A stretch of DNA of 64,000 nucleotides, taken from contig NZ_SIHY01000001.1 of NCBI RefSeq assembly GCF_004320535.1, positions 1,798,001-1,862,000 on the forward strand, given 5' to 3'. Below the pieces are notes generated by a model. The model worked only from the letters and a program-made list of their open reading frames with translations. It was not told the origin of the DNA and did no database searches. Both the position numbers and the translations under genes were made by a program. This stretch comes from Arthrobacter sp. S41. GTDB taxonomy: Bacteria > Actinomycetota > Actinomycetes > Actinomycetales > Micrococcaceae. Below are positions 26,399 to 35,234 of this stretch, in pieces (the first letter of the stretch is position 1; each line of letters begins with the position of its first letter).

Positions 26399-27169
26399 TT
26401 AGCTCAGGCGACCGCCAAAGTCATCAGCGATTTCTTTGGCGGTACGTCGCAGCCTTGGCAACAGCTCTTCTTCGATGACTTCAGAGTTGTTCCGGCTGGT
26501 CTGTACCGAGATGTTCAGCGCGCCTAGAAGTTTCCCACCGCGAAGCACCGGAACAGCCAGTCCGCGCAGTCCCTCGTCGAGTTCCTGATTAACCAGTGAC
26601 CATCCCTGCTCGCGGACCTTTGCCAGTTCCTTCTTTAATGCCGCAAGATCAGCCACCGTGTGTTCGGTGTACGGGTGCAGATCTACCCGCTCAAGGAATG
26701 CCTCTTGCTCGGCAGGCTCTAGGTGAGCGATCAGCACACGGCCCATCGATGTCACCCAGGCCGGCAGTCGATTGCCGATGGAGACGTTTAGCGCGTGCAG
26801 TCGTGGTGCAGTAACGCGTTCAACGTACAGAATGTCTTGGCCTTCAAGCACACATAATGAAGCGGTCTCTTCCAAGTCGCGCGCCAGAGACTGTAGGTGA
26901 CCCACCGCTGCCTGTGGCAGAGTGAGTCCCGACAAATAGGCAGCACCGATATCCAAAACGCGCGGGGTCATCCGATACGCGTTGCCGTTAGCTTGTAGAT
27001 AGCCAAGGTCCGTAAGGGTCAGCAGGAACCGGCGAGCCGAAGCGCGGGTCTGGTCCGTTGCCGTAGCCACTTGAGAGACGGTCAATTCGGTGTTGCCAGC
27101 TGAAAATGCGAGCAGCACGGCCAAAGTCTTATCCGCAGACTTAACAAAGTAATCTGGCCGCTCTGCCAC
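26399..27169 (-). CDS. IclR-family regulator of the shikimate module (PcaR/PobR type)
   Basis: Transcription factor of 256 residues. The N-terminal winged helix (residues about 10-70: ADKTLAVLLAFSAGNTELTVSQVATATDQTRASARRFL split across two helices) is followed by the IclR effector domain (SLCVLEGQDILYVERV, GRVLIAHL, LVNQELDEGLRGLAVPV). The family includes PcaU, PcaR and PobR, which sense protocatechuate-pathway compounds. It is the last gene of the qsuD-qsuB-iclR unit, 18 nt after qsuB, so it probably controls that operon and the divergent transporter. Confidence 0.88.
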   Translation of the reverse strand: MAERPDYFVKSADKTLAVLLAFSAGNTELTVSQVATATDQTRASARRFLLTLTDLGYLQANGNAYRMTPRVLDIGAAYLSGLTLPQAAVGHLQSLARDLEETASLCVLEGQDILYVERVTAPRLHALNVSIGNRLPAWVTSMGRVLIAHLEPAEQEAFLERVDLHPYTEHTVADLAALKKELAKVREQGWSLVNQELDEGLRGLAVPVLRGGKLLGALNISVQTSRNNSEVIEEELLPRLRRTAKEIADDFGGRLS

Positions 27170-27187
27170 GTGTATTTCTCCCCAGCT

Positions 27188-29041
27188 TTATAGGTTTCTG
27201 CTCCAGCGGTTGCTCTCAAACTGAGAGGCCAGTCGCACCGGAGCATTAGGCGCTCCATACCCATCGTAGCTAGAACGACGTTCAACTACCTCCAAGAACA
27301 TGTTGCCAATGGTCTTGGTGTAGAAATGCAAGAACTCCCCCGCTTCATCACGATCATAGAGCAGGTGCAATTCTTTGAGCGTTGTGAGCAGTTGCGAATC
27401 AAGGTCAAAGCGTGCGGCCAAGTCTTCATAGTAGTTCGCCGGAACCTGCAAGAACTCCATGCCTCGTGCGCGAGCATCCTTGGCCAACCCAATAATGTCC
27501 TCGGTGCGCAGGGCAACATGTTCTGGATATTCATGGTTGCGCTCGATGGCGCTCTCCAGACCATGCGGAACAATATTCAACGCCAGACGCACGCTGGAAT
27601 CCTCGGTGGAAAGCACCTGCGAACGCACCAGACCCATGGGGCTAGGAACTTCGGTTCCCGGCTGTGCTTTGAGGTTGATGACACTGCTGTAAAACAGCAC
27701 GGATTCATCAAAGCACTGCCATGGTTGAGCCAGGTTGATGTGGTCAATGCACAGGATGGGCCCATCGTTGACGCCCGTATTAGGCAGCGTCGCTTCTTCA
27801 AATTCAATGATCCAGTTTTGTGTATTCTCTGGCGAACTAAAGAAAATCTCGGTGCTGTCAGGGGCAACAAATCCTGGAAGTTCTTGTTCATTAAAGGTTC
27901 GCAAGCGCGGGACCTTGGTGGCCAACAAGCTGTTGCCCCGTTCGCCGCTCGCACCGGGATCTAGTACCTGAACGCCAAAACCGGACACCGCTGCTTCAAC
28001 TCCGCGACTGCGCTGCGAGTTGATGATGATCCGCGCGTCCCCCGAGGTCCATAGCTGCACCGGCTTACGGCGGTGTTGGCCGCGGAAACTAAAGCCCAGT
28101 TGGGCCAGCATCCCGCCGACAAGTTCAGGATCCTCGGTACGAATCTCAGCAAAGTCGAATCCGGTGGCGTCTTGAATGCCCGGAAGTTCTTTGAGCTCCA
28201 GCGCGTACTGTTCGCCGTTGGATTTTAGTAGCTGTGCCGTCTGAGACTGAAGCCATTGCAGGGACCGCAGGCCGTCGATGGCAGTACGCTCTACGTTGGA
28301 CTGACGGAATACGTCATTGAAGATTTCAAGGGAAATGATGCCGCTGTATCCCGAGCGCACCAGTTCCGCCAAGAACTGATCGAGTGCAAATCCACCCTGC
28401 CCCGGGAAGAGCCGGTAGTGGCGGGACCACGACAAGATATCCATCGAAAGCACTGGGGCGTCAGCCAACTGAACAAAGAATATTTTCTCGCCAGGGATAT
28501 TCGCAATCTCTGCCGGGTCATCCCCGCGCGAAAGAATGTGAAAGCTATCGATGCACAGGCCCACATTCGCGCGGTCCACCTGCTTCACGATCTCCCAAGA
28601 GTGCTGATAGGTGTCAACGTACTTGCCCCAGGCCAGCGCCTCATAGGCAATGCGCACATTGTATTTTGCCGCCAGATCCGAGAGCTGTCGGATCTGCTCG
28701 ATAAACACTTGGTCGTCGTTGATGGTTGCGGTGCCAACGTTGGAGCACAACAACATCAAATCCATGCCCAGTCGATTCATGAGTTGGAACTTCGCTTCGG
28801 CCCGATGCAGGTTAGCTTTCAGCTGACTCTCGGTGACTCCCTCAAAATCTCTGAAGGGTTGGAACAGATCCAAGGTTAGCCCCAGTCGTTGCGCCATGGC
28901 TTTGACTTCTTCTGGTGACATCGGGCTAACCAGGAGGTCTTGTTCAAAGATTTCGATGCCGTCAAACCCTGCTTTGGCGCAGGCCAGCAGTTTCTCTTCG
29001 AGTGTTCCTGAGAGGCATACGGTGGCGATGGATGTACGCAT
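27188..29041 (-). CDS. qsuB: QsuB-like 3-dehydroshikimate dehydratase
   Basis: Converts 3-dehydroshikimate to protocatechuate. It is 617 residues, matching Corynebacterium QsuB. The N-terminal half is a sugar-isomerase-like TIM barrel (GFDGIEIFEQDL, VRIAYEALAWGKYVDTY, VGLCIDSFHIL, GIISLEIFNDVFRQ carry the expected metal ligands Glu, Asp and Glu). The C-terminal half, from about residue 290, is a 4-hydroxyphenylpyruvate dioxygenase-like domain (GFDFAEIRTEDPELVGGMLAQLGF, later HVALRTEDI and FLEVVER). ATG 29041 overlaps the dehydrogenase gene end by one base. Confidence 0.92.
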   Translation of the reverse strand: MRTSIATVCLSGTLEEKLLACAKAGFDGIEIFEQDLLVSPMSPEEVKAMAQRLGLTLDLFQPFRDFEGVTESQLKANLHRAEAKFQLMNRLGMDLMLLCSNVGTATINDDQVFIEQIRQLSDLAAKYNVRIAYEALAWGKYVDTYQHSWEIVKQVDRANVGLCIDSFHILSRGDDPAEIANIPGEKIFFVQLADAPVLSMDILSWSRHYRLFPGQGGFALDQFLAELVRSGYSGIISLEIFNDVFRQSNVERTAIDGLRSLQWLQSQTAQLLKSNGEQYALELKELPGIQDATGFDFAEIRTEDPELVGGMLAQLGFSFRGQHRRKPVQLWTSGDARIIINSQRSRGVEAAVSGFGVQVLDPGASGERGNSLLATKVPRLRTFNEQELPGFVAPDSTEIFFSSPENTQNWIIEFEEATLPNTGVNDGPILCIDHINLAQPWQCFDESVLFYSSVINLKAQPGTEVPSPMGLVRSQVLSTEDSSVRLALNIVPHGLESAIERNHEYPEHVALRTEDIIGLAKDARARGMEFLQVPANYYEDLAARFDLDSQLLTTLKELHLLYDRDEAGEFLHFYTKTIGNMFLEVVERRSSYDGYGAPNAPVRLASQFESNRWSRNL

Positions 29042-29913
29042 TACAGTCCCTTTTCCAGCAGTTCCAGCAGGTGCTCGCGCACCTGCTGGGCATCTGGCTT
29101 GATGCCGGTGATGATTTCAAAAGCGTCCACGGCTTGTCCCACAGCCATATGTCCGCCGTCCAGAACTTGGCAGCCCAAGTTTCGAGCGGCCACGATCAGT
29201 TCTGTATCCACCGGGCGGTAGATGCAATCTGCGACCCAGTGTCGGGCTTCCAGAGCGGCAATATCTAGTGGCACCCCTGGGTGGTGATGCATGCCAATCG
29301 GCGTGGCATTAAGTAGCCCATCAACTTGTGCCAGCAACTCAGGCACCTGATCTGGCGTGGCAGCGTGGATGCTGGCCTTGGGGAAGTTTTTGCGAAGTTC
29401 TTGGACTCGATGATTCACGCGCTCTTCATCAAGATCAACGATATGCAGTTCTTGGGTTCCAGAATCCAGCAATGCGTACGCGACGGCGGCACCGGCGCCG
29501 CCGGCTCCTAGCTGCAGGACGCGCTGCTTGTTAGCTGCGGGAAGACCGGTGTCGAGAGCGCGAGAGAATCCTGAGGCGTCGGTGTTGTGCCCGTGGAATT
29601 TGCCGTCGGTGATGACCACGGTGTTAACCGCACCGATGGCTTTGGCGGTGGGTGAGATGTCATCTAAGTGATCAAGTACGAGTTGTTTGCAAGGATGGGT
29701 AACGTTGAATGCGTTAAAACCAAGCTTTGCTCCGGCAATGAGCAATTCTCCGATGTCGCTGGCCGGTAGTTTCAGTTCGGTCAGGTCAATAGGCCGGTAG
29801 AGGTATCGCAGACCGTGAACCTCGGCAGCTCTTTCGTGCATCGGTGGGGTGAGCGACGGCATCACACCATCACCGATCAAACCGACCAGATAAGACTCCG
29901 CACGTGTACTCAT
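29041..29913 (-). CDS. Shikimate/quinate 5-dehydrogenase (QsuD/AroE-like)
   Basis: NAD(P)-dependent dehydrogenase, 290 residues, that oxidises shikimate (and perhaps quinate) to the dehydro acid used by QsuB. The catalytic Lys is in FNVTHPCKQLV near residue 67; the dinucleotide fold shows LQLGAGGAGAAVAYALLD. The substrate motif is SLTPPMH instead of the biosynthetic SxSxxxHN, as in catabolic quinate/shikimate dehydrogenases. ATG 29913 has GGGAG upstream; the TTG four codons earlier is unlikely. No dehydroquinase gene lies nearby, which favours shikimate as the local substrate. Confidence 0.88.
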   Translation of the reverse strand: MSTRAESYLVGLIGDGVMPSLTPPMHERAAEVHGLRYLYRPIDLTELKLPASDIGELLIAGAKLGFNAFNVTHPCKQLVLDHLDDISPTAKAIGAVNTVVITDGKFHGHNTDASGFSRALDTGLPAANKQRVLQLGAGGAGAAVAYALLDSGTQELHIVDLDEERVNHRVQELRKNFPKASIHAATPDQVPELLAQVDGLLNATPIGMHHHPGVPLDIAALEARHWVADCIYRPVDTELIVAARNLGCQVLDGGHMAVGQAVDAFEIITGIKPDAQQVREHLLELLEKGL

Positions 29914-29984
29914 TTTCTCCCGCAACTCTTCTTGTTTACTTCAGGTATTGCCTGAGATGTGATTTACATCTACTGTAATGCAAT

Positions 29985-30018
29985 GAACACATTCCGAACA
30001 AGTGTACGCATAGCGAAC
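29985..30018. promoter_or_regulatory. Putative IclR-family operators in the qsu/shiA intergenic region
   Basis: GTACGCATAGCGAAC at 30004-30018 resembles the PcaU-type site GTTCGATAATCGCAC read on the other strand (11 of 15 positions by eye). A second, weaker copy, GAACACATTCCGAAC, lies at 29985-29999, 19 bp away. Both sit between the divergent dehydrogenase and transporter genes. Seen motif, inferred regulator. Confidence 0.5.
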
Positions 30019-30065
30019 ACTGTTCTTGAGCTTCAGCTTTAAACACTCGACGAGGAGTACCTCCG

Positions 30066-31403
30066 ATGCCATCTCCAGATAGCCTCAACGCATCAGCCGA
30101 TTCAGGCAGTCAGGGCCGCACCCCGGTCAAAGCTGCCGTCGCTAGCTTCATGGGAAGCGCTGTTGAATACTATGACTTCTTCATCTTCGGTTCAGCGGCT
30201 GCACTGATTTTTCCGCACATATTCTTCCCTGATACAAACACCAACGCCGCCGTTATGTCGCTGGCAACCTTCGGCTTCGCCTATGTCGCCCGGCCAGTTG
30301 GCGCGATCTTTGTGGGCCACTTTGGTGATCGCATTGGACGGCAAAAAGTCTTGATGTTCACCCTCATCTTGATGGGTGCTTCAACCTTCCTTATCGGCTG
30401 CCTGCCTACCTTTGACCAGGTCGGCTGGCTGGCGCCTATCTTGTTGGTCTTCGCCCGCCTCTGCCAAGGACTGTCGGCAGCTGGCGAGCAGGCAGGTGCT
30501 TCCTCTATGTCACTGGAACACGCGCCGGATAACCGCCGTAGCTTCTTCACCTCGTGGACGTTGACGGGCACTCAGGGTGGTCAGATTCTTGCCGCCATGA
30601 TCTTTATTCCTGTGGTGGCCTTGCCTGATGAGATCAAGTACGGCATCGGCTGGCGTATCCCGTTCTGGCTTTCGGCCCTGGTTGTTATCGTTACCTTCTT
30701 CATTCGTCGTTCGTTGAATGAGACTCCAGAATTTGAAGAAGCCAAGAAGAACAATGAAATCGCCAAGCTTCCGTTGGCTGTACTGCTTCGTTTCCACTGG
30801 AAGGACGTTCTGCGCGTCGTATTCTGTGCCTTCATCGCAGCCGTTTCTACCGTTTATGGAACCCTGGCTATTTCCTACGGCAAGACCATCGGCAACATGG
30901 ACGAATCCATTACTCTCTGGCTGGTTGTCGCCGGTAATATCGGCGCCCTGATTTCGCAGCCGCTGTTCGGCATGCTGGCAGACAAGATCGGCCGCAAGCC
31001 GGTGTTCATCTACGGCGCGCTGGGTTCGGCGGCCATCATGCCGTTCTACCTGCGGTCCATGGAGTCGAGCAACGCGCTGGCGCAGTTCACCCTTTCGGTG
31101 CTGGTGTTCTCCTGCGCCTATGCGGCAGCGAACGCTGTCTGGCCGAGCTTCTACGCAGAGATGTTCTCCTCGCAGGTGCGCTTCTCCGGGCTGGCCATCG
31201 GCACCCAGCTGGGCTTCCTGATGGCGGGCTTCGCGCCGTCCATCGTCGCCGCCTTGGGCGGGCTTGAAGCCAATGGCTGGGTCCAGATCAGCCTGTTCAC
31301 CGCGGCGATCGCCGTCATTTCCTCGCTCTCGGCGTTGACTGCACGCGAGACCTATCGGGTTCCCACCAAGCAGCTGGGCCACGCGGTCGAGAAGGTCTCC
31401 TAG
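30066..31403 (+). CDS. ShiA-like MHS-family shikimate/aromatic acid transporter
   Basis: MFS transporter of the metabolite:H+ symporter family, 445 residues, twelve helices. Typical motifs are SFMGSAVEYYDFFIFGSAAAL near residue 30, HFGDRIGRQKVL, RLCQGLSAAGEQAGASSMSLEHAP and, in the second half, GMLADKIGRKPVF. Divergence from the dehydrogenase-QsuB operon suggests shikimate uptake. GAGGAG precedes ATG 30066. Oddity: base composition changes inside the gene, from 45-55% GC per 60-base line before about 30940 to about 65% after. Confidence 0.9.
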   Translation: MPSPDSLNASADSGSQGRTPVKAAVASFMGSAVEYYDFFIFGSAAALIFPHIFFPDTNTNAAVMSLATFGFAYVARPVGAIFVGHFGDRIGRQKVLMFTLILMGASTFLIGCLPTFDQVGWLAPILLVFARLCQGLSAAGEQAGASSMSLEHAPDNRRSFFTSWTLTGTQGGQILAAMIFIPVVALPDEIKYGIGWRIPFWLSALVVIVTFFIRRSLNETPEFEEAKKNNEIAKLPLAVLLRFHWKDVLRVVFCAFIAAVSTVYGTLAISYGKTIGNMDESITLWLVVAGNIGALISQPLFGMLADKIGRKPVFIYGALGSAAIMPFYLRSMESSNALAQFTLSVLVFSCAYAAANAVWPSFYAEMFSSQVRFSGLAIGTQLGFLMAGFAPSIVAALGGLEANGWVQISLFTAAIAVISSLSALTARETYRVPTKQLGHAVEKVS

Positions 31404-31417
31404 CCGTCTTTGCAAGC

Positions 31418-31470
31418 ATCCCGGCCCGTTTGGCCTGCCTTCCCTTCAAGGAATGCCAAACGGCCGGGAT
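31418..31470. terminator. Terminator between shiA-like and LysR genes
   Basis: Arms ATCCCGGCC(C)GTTTGGC and complement, 16 bp with one bulge, and a 19-nt loop; followed by ACTGATTTTA. Convergent genes flank it. Confidence 0.75.
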
Positions 31471-31516
31471 ACTGATTTTAAGGGACGCAAGAATGCCGCC
31501 CGGGACCGCCTGGATC

Positions 31517-32446
31517 TCAAGCGTTGGGAGACTCGTTGATGGCGATGCCAAGGAGCGTCCGCTCATTGGCATTCAGCGCACGCTCTTCACGCCAAATGGC
31601 GCGCAACTCGCGCATTAACGCCGGGCCGGCAAACGGTACTTCAACCAACGACCCTTGATTGAGCAGGTTCTCCACCGCCAGCTGGCTGAGCACTGCCGGC
31701 CCCATGCCTCCGGCTACCAGCTGGGCGATGGTCGCATTGCTATTGAATTCCGCAATCGGCTTGGCCCGTTCAACGGCGGACAAGGAATTCAAAAAGGCCC
31801 TGGTCCCCGAGCCTTCCTCGCGCTCGATGAGCGCGGTTTCCTGCAGCTCTTCCAAGGTCACCGGATTCTTCCGCGCTGCCCAAGGATGGGTAGGCGAAAC
31901 CACGACCAGCATTTCATCGCGGAACACTTCACGGCTCCTGAGAGACGTGGGCAGCTGAGGTGTTTCAACAAATCCGAAGCCGAGCTGCTCCTGTTCCACC
32001 GCCTGGATCACGTCGTGGGAATTCATGATCCTCATTCGCGGAATGACGCTGGGCAGCTTCTCATGCAGCTGCCCGATCCATGACGGGGCCAGGTATTCTG
32101 CCACCGTCATGCTGGCCCCGAATTCCAGCTCCTTGTTGCCATGTTCGGCCAGCGAGCGCACACCGGCGGAAAATGCGTTCAACCCGGCGAGCGCCTCACG
32201 CGCCCACTGGACGGTCAGCACTCCTTCTGCGGTCAGAGTTGATCCGCTGGTTTTCCTGGTCACCAGCGCATATCCCAATCGGCGCTCGAGGGTTTTCAGC
32301 GCCCGCGAGGCGTTGGATTGCGCCATGCCGGCCGCCCGGGCGCCTGCGCTGAGGCTCCCGTGATCGGCAATGCCAACCAGCAACTCCAATGATGAGAATT
32401 GCAGCCAATGAGACAGGCTCTGCCCTGCTGGCGAATCGCTATCCAT
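31517..32446 (-). CDS. LysR-family regulator paired with YeiH-like exporter
   Basis: LysR-type regulator of 309 residues: N-terminal winged HTH (SSLELLVGIADHGSLSAGARAAGMAQSN split over the recognition helix, then RALKTLERRLG) and a periplasmic-binding-like effector domain (GFGFVETPQLP, HPWAARKNPVTLEEL, LIEREEGSGTRAFL). It is divergent from a YeiH-type gene with about 70 nt between them, the same pairing as YeiE/YeiH. This gene is markedly GC-rich compared with the flanks outside this block. Confidence 0.88.
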   Translation of the reverse strand: MDSDSPAGQSLSHWLQFSSLELLVGIADHGSLSAGARAAGMAQSNASRALKTLERRLGYALVTRKTSGSTLTAEGVLTVQWAREALAGLNAFSAGVRSLAEHGNKELEFGASMTVAEYLAPSWIGQLHEKLPSVIPRMRIMNSHDVIQAVEQEQLGFGFVETPQLPTSLRSREVFRDEMLVVVSPTHPWAARKNPVTLEELQETALIEREEGSGTRAFLNSLSAVERAKPIAEFNSNATIAQLVAGGMGPAVLSQLAVENLLNQGSLVEVPFAGPALMRELRAIWREERALNANERTLLGIAINESPNA

Positions 32447-32518
32447 ATCATGATCATATGCCCGCGATAGCCAGGAGGCGAATACCGCTGGCTAGCGCAT
32501 CGGCGGAGAATGGTGAGC

Positions 32519-33580
32519 ATGAACCGCCTCTCGGGCTCGACCAGCACTGCTTCTGCTTCCGATGCCGGCATGGCCAGCAGAACGCCGCTGGCCACCCGGC
32601 TGCTCTCCGGCCCGGTCCCTGGCGTGCTGTTGTGCCTGGCCGTCGGCGCGCTGTGCATGCTCGCCCGCCATTTCACCAGTTCCGTGAGCGCGTTGCTCAT
32701 CGCCATTGTGCTTGGCGCCCTGTGGCGCAACCTGGCGCCAGTGCCTCATGTTGTTGATTCCGGAGTGGCACTTTCGGCAAAGAAGCTGCTGCGGTGGGGA
32801 ATCGTCTTTCTGGGATTCCAATTGTCCTTGGAATCCATCCTTGCTCTTGGCCCCGGCGTGCTGCTGGTGGTGGTTTCATCGGTGACCGTCACGTTCCTGC
32901 TCACCGCCTGGATCGGCAAGCTGATGGGTCTGGACCTGGAACAACGGCTGTTGATTGCCATTGGCTTTTCCATCTGCGGCGCGGCAGCTGTGGCTGGGGC
33001 TGAAGGAACAATCAAGGCCAAGGAGCATCAAGTAGCCACAGCAGTTGGCCTAGTGGTGCTTTTCGGAACCCTGATGATTCCGGCCATGCCCGCGCTGGGC
33101 CTGCTTTTGGGTTTGGATGAACGCGGCATCGGCATGCTCGTGGGCGCTTCAACCCATGAGGTGGCACAGGTTGTGGCCGGCGCTGGCTCGGTGTCGGCAG
33201 CCGCCTTGGCCGTGGCCGTCACCGTGAAACTGGCCAGGGTTCTCCTGCTCGCTCCGGTGGTTGCCGGAGTCGGAATCTATATGCGGCGCAAGCACAGCGT
33301 TCGCGGCGACAAGAATCCGCCGCTGGTGCCCTTGTTCATTATTGGTTTCCTGGCCACCATGCTGGTGCGCACCACCATGGATCTCCCCGAGGTGTTCATC
33401 GACGGCGCTTCCACCGTGCAAACCCTGCTCTTGTCTGCGGCCATGTTTGCCCTGGGGCTCGGGGTCCACCTGCGCAGCATCTTCACTACCGGCGTCAAGG
33501 CGTTGCTTCTGGGCGTGATCGCAACACTCATCATCATCACGGTGGCAGCCAGCGGAACCGTGCTTTTCCCACCGGCCTAG
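32519..33580 (+). CDS. YeiH-family putative sulfate exporter (UPF0324)
   Basis: Membrane protein of about 353 residues with ten hydrophobic segments. Family motifs are LLRWGIVFLGFQLSL near residue 90, GFSICGAAAVAGAEG near residue 150 and GASTHEVAQVVAGAG near residue 205. The family is annotated as a putative sulfate/sulfite exporter; evidence for transport is limited. Several starts are possible (ATG 32510, GTG 32513, ATG 32519). GGCGGAG fits best with 32519. The gene ends at the right edge of the left GC-rich block. Confidence 0.85.
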   Translation: MNRLSGSTSTASASDAGMASRTPLATRLLSGPVPGVLLCLAVGALCMLARHFTSSVSALLIAIVLGALWRNLAPVPHVVDSGVALSAKKLLRWGIVFLGFQLSLESILALGPGVLLVVVSSVTVTFLLTAWIGKLMGLDLEQRLLIAIGFSICGAAAVAGAEGTIKAKEHQVATAVGLVVLFGTLMIPAMPALGLLLGLDERGIGMLVGASTHEVAQVVAGAGSVSAAALAVAVTVKLARVLLLAPVVAGVGIYMRRKHSVRGDKNPPLVPLFIIGFLATMLVRTTMDLPEVFIDGASTVQTLLLSAAMFALGLGVHLRSIFTTGVKALLLGVIATLIIITVAASGTVLFPPA

Positions 33581-33928
33581 TTTTGTAGCCAGCAGAGGAC
33601 GTCGGCCACGCGAGACTTTCCTCGAAACGGGCCTTGGCCAAAAGCCAATATTGACGCGCTAGTTCTATTGGCAAATATTAAGCCAAGTTGTCTTTTAGGA
33701 CCCTTCATCACGGATTGCGGGTCACCTTCTGGGAGCGGCACGACTTTGCCTCTTGAAGTCTCCAGAGAATGCGGCAAAGGAACTTGCCTGAATTCAGAAC
33801 TCGATCATCCGAAGCTCTGAATCCTGGACAAGTCCCTTTGCCGCGCACTTTAAGACCAAGGATCACGATGGCGCACCAAGCCGGTCCGCTGTAAACCTTT
33901 CCCACTAACCCTCTGGTTCCGTTGTCGT
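33581..33928. repeat. Intergenic boundary with a 31-bp imperfect inverted repeat
   Basis: This 348-nt stretch has no convincing gene. At 33771-33801 and 33814-33844 it holds an imperfect palindrome: GCGGCAAAGG.ACTTG on the left and its complement on the right, about 27 of 31 positions pairing across a 12-nt loop. It lies exactly where the GC-rich block ends and the catabolic island begins. It could be a remnant of a mobile element or an attenuator-like hairpin; no transposase is present. Confidence 0.5.
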
Positions 33929-34153
33929 TTAGTCAGACGCTATCTCGCGATGTTGTCTCTTGAAGAACGACAAAATCCTTTCCGCAGGAGTGGCAAGGAA
34001 TTCGAAATCTACATGATCTTCTCTCTCGACGACTTCTTCGTCATTTTGCCGGCTACGCCCCGCGGCTGGTATGCCTCGCTCGCCTGCAGCATTTACGCCT
34101 TGGGGATCCAAAGCACGTAATAGAGTATTGATGACTACATCTTCGTAAGCCAT
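33929..34153 (-). CDS. Small hypothetical protein at the end of the sugar operon
   Basis: A 74-residue frame from ATG 34153 (AAGAGG upstream), MAYEDVVINTLLRALDPQG, with a charged middle and the end AERILSFFKRQHREIASD. No family recognised, no signal peptide or membrane segment. It follows the isomerase gene by 76 nt on the same strand and could be a real small gene of the operon or a fragment left at the island boundary. Confidence 0.35.
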   Translation of the reverse strand: MAYEDVVINTLLRALDPQGVNAAGERGIPAAGRSRQNDEEVVEREDHVDFEFLATPAERILSFFKRQHREIASD

Positions 34154-34229
34154 GGTGATGCCTCTTAACCCTTGCTCCTCAGGCACTATGAAATTACCGA
34201 ACTGCCTTAAGAGACCGGAACATTAGTGA

Positions 34230-35234
34230 TCAATTCTGGGAGAGTTCAGAATCGTAGTATTCGATTCCATCACGAATTTCACGAATCGGATCAACAGACA
34301 TATCGATTTCCGCTACACCCCAGCCAGACCACTGCTGTTCTTTCAGAGTCATGGTCCATTTGCGCCAATCAACAATTCCCTTTTCACCCATAACTCGGAA
34401 CGATTTGATCATCACGTCATGCCGTTCCATCGGTGTTCCGCTCAATTTGTGCGGGGGTAAATGTGCTGCACAGTCTTTCCAATGAAGTATCGGCGCACGT
34501 AGAGCATGCTTGCGAACCACGCTCACCGCGTCGCTTCCGTCAAGAGCGATATGCCCCGCATCTATGCACAGCTTCACCAAATTCGGATCCGTAATGCTCA
34601 TCAGGGTGTCTATATCCTCGACTCGTGATGCCAGTGAATAGGCGTCTGTATGAATCGCGAGATGCACTCCGCTCTCGGAAGCAATTTTCCCTGCGCCTTC
34701 CAGCACGTCAGCGATGGATCCCATAAGATCAGGATCGGCAGGCTTCGCGAATGAATCGGCCGATGCTTCGACTCCGGCCGTTTCCGAGAACTCTGCCCTG
34801 GGCACGGTGCTAGTAATCAACGTTTGGCATCCCACCTCACGAAGAAATTCGGCATGTTGCGCCGTCTCCTCATGAAGCCGGTTCAGGGCAACGGCCCTGC
34901 TCTTGGCGTCTGGGGCGTCCACGACTGCCTTGAGCGCTATCGGCAACACATAGCTCGATGAAAGTACGAGGCCGCGCCGGTCTAGCTCCTTCTTGAAAGC
35001 AGTAGCGGTCCCATAAGCACGCAACGCATTAACCCAACCACCGGGTGCTGGCGCTAATTCGATGCCGCTAAGTTGTGCTTCGGCAGCGCCGTCCAGCATT
35101 TTGTCAAAGAACCGATGAGGGTCCTCGTCAACTTTTCTTTCCCACTCGCTGTAGGCCTGCTCAGCGGGCATATCCCAATATTCAGGGTTGAAAAAAGTGA
35201 CAATGTCAGTGCTCCATCTCAAGTCCAGGCTCAT
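34230..35234 (-). CDS. TIM-barrel sugar isomerase/epimerase (MocC/IolE-like superfamily)
   Basis: Xylose-isomerase-like TIM-barrel protein, 334 residues. ATG 35234 overlaps the dehydrogenase stop (ATGA). Metal-ligand candidates follow the fold: Glu in QLSGIELAPAPGGW, Glu/His in HLAIHTDAYSL, Asp/His in LVKLCIDAGHIALDG, and Glu in WGVAEIDMSVDP. IolE, MocC and many 3-keto-sugar epimerases belong here. It is the last clear gene of a seven-gene operon. The substrate is unknown, but the neighbouring Gfo/Idh/MocA and IolC-like proteins suggest a keto-sugar or keto-cyclitol. Confidence 0.8.
   Translation of the reverse strand: MSLDLRWSTDIVTFFNPEYWDMPAEQAYSEWERKVDEDPHRFFDKMLDGAAEAQLSGIELAPAPGGWVNALRAYGTATAFKKELDRRGLVLSSSYVLPIALKAVVDAPDAKSRAVALNRLHEETAQHAEFLREVGCQTLITSTVPRAEFSETAGVEASADSFAKPADPDLMGSIADVLEGAGKIASESGVHLAIHTDAYSLASRVEDIDTLMSITDPNLVKLCIDAGHIALDGSDAVSVVRKHALRAPILHWKDCAAHLPPHKLSGTPMERHDVMIKSFRVMGEKGIVDWRKWTMTLKEQQWSGWGVAEIDMSVDPIREIRDGIEYYDSELSQN

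Noticed and set aside
28256-28879. 207-codon plus-strand frame opposite qsuB
   Set aside because: It is antisense to the TIM-barrel part of QsuB, whose frame carries recognisable motifs; the opposing frame has none.
33577-33905. Two minus-strand frames (66 and 65 codons) between yeiH and the island
   Set aside because: They overlap each other and the palindrome, have no ribosome binding site and no recognisable product.
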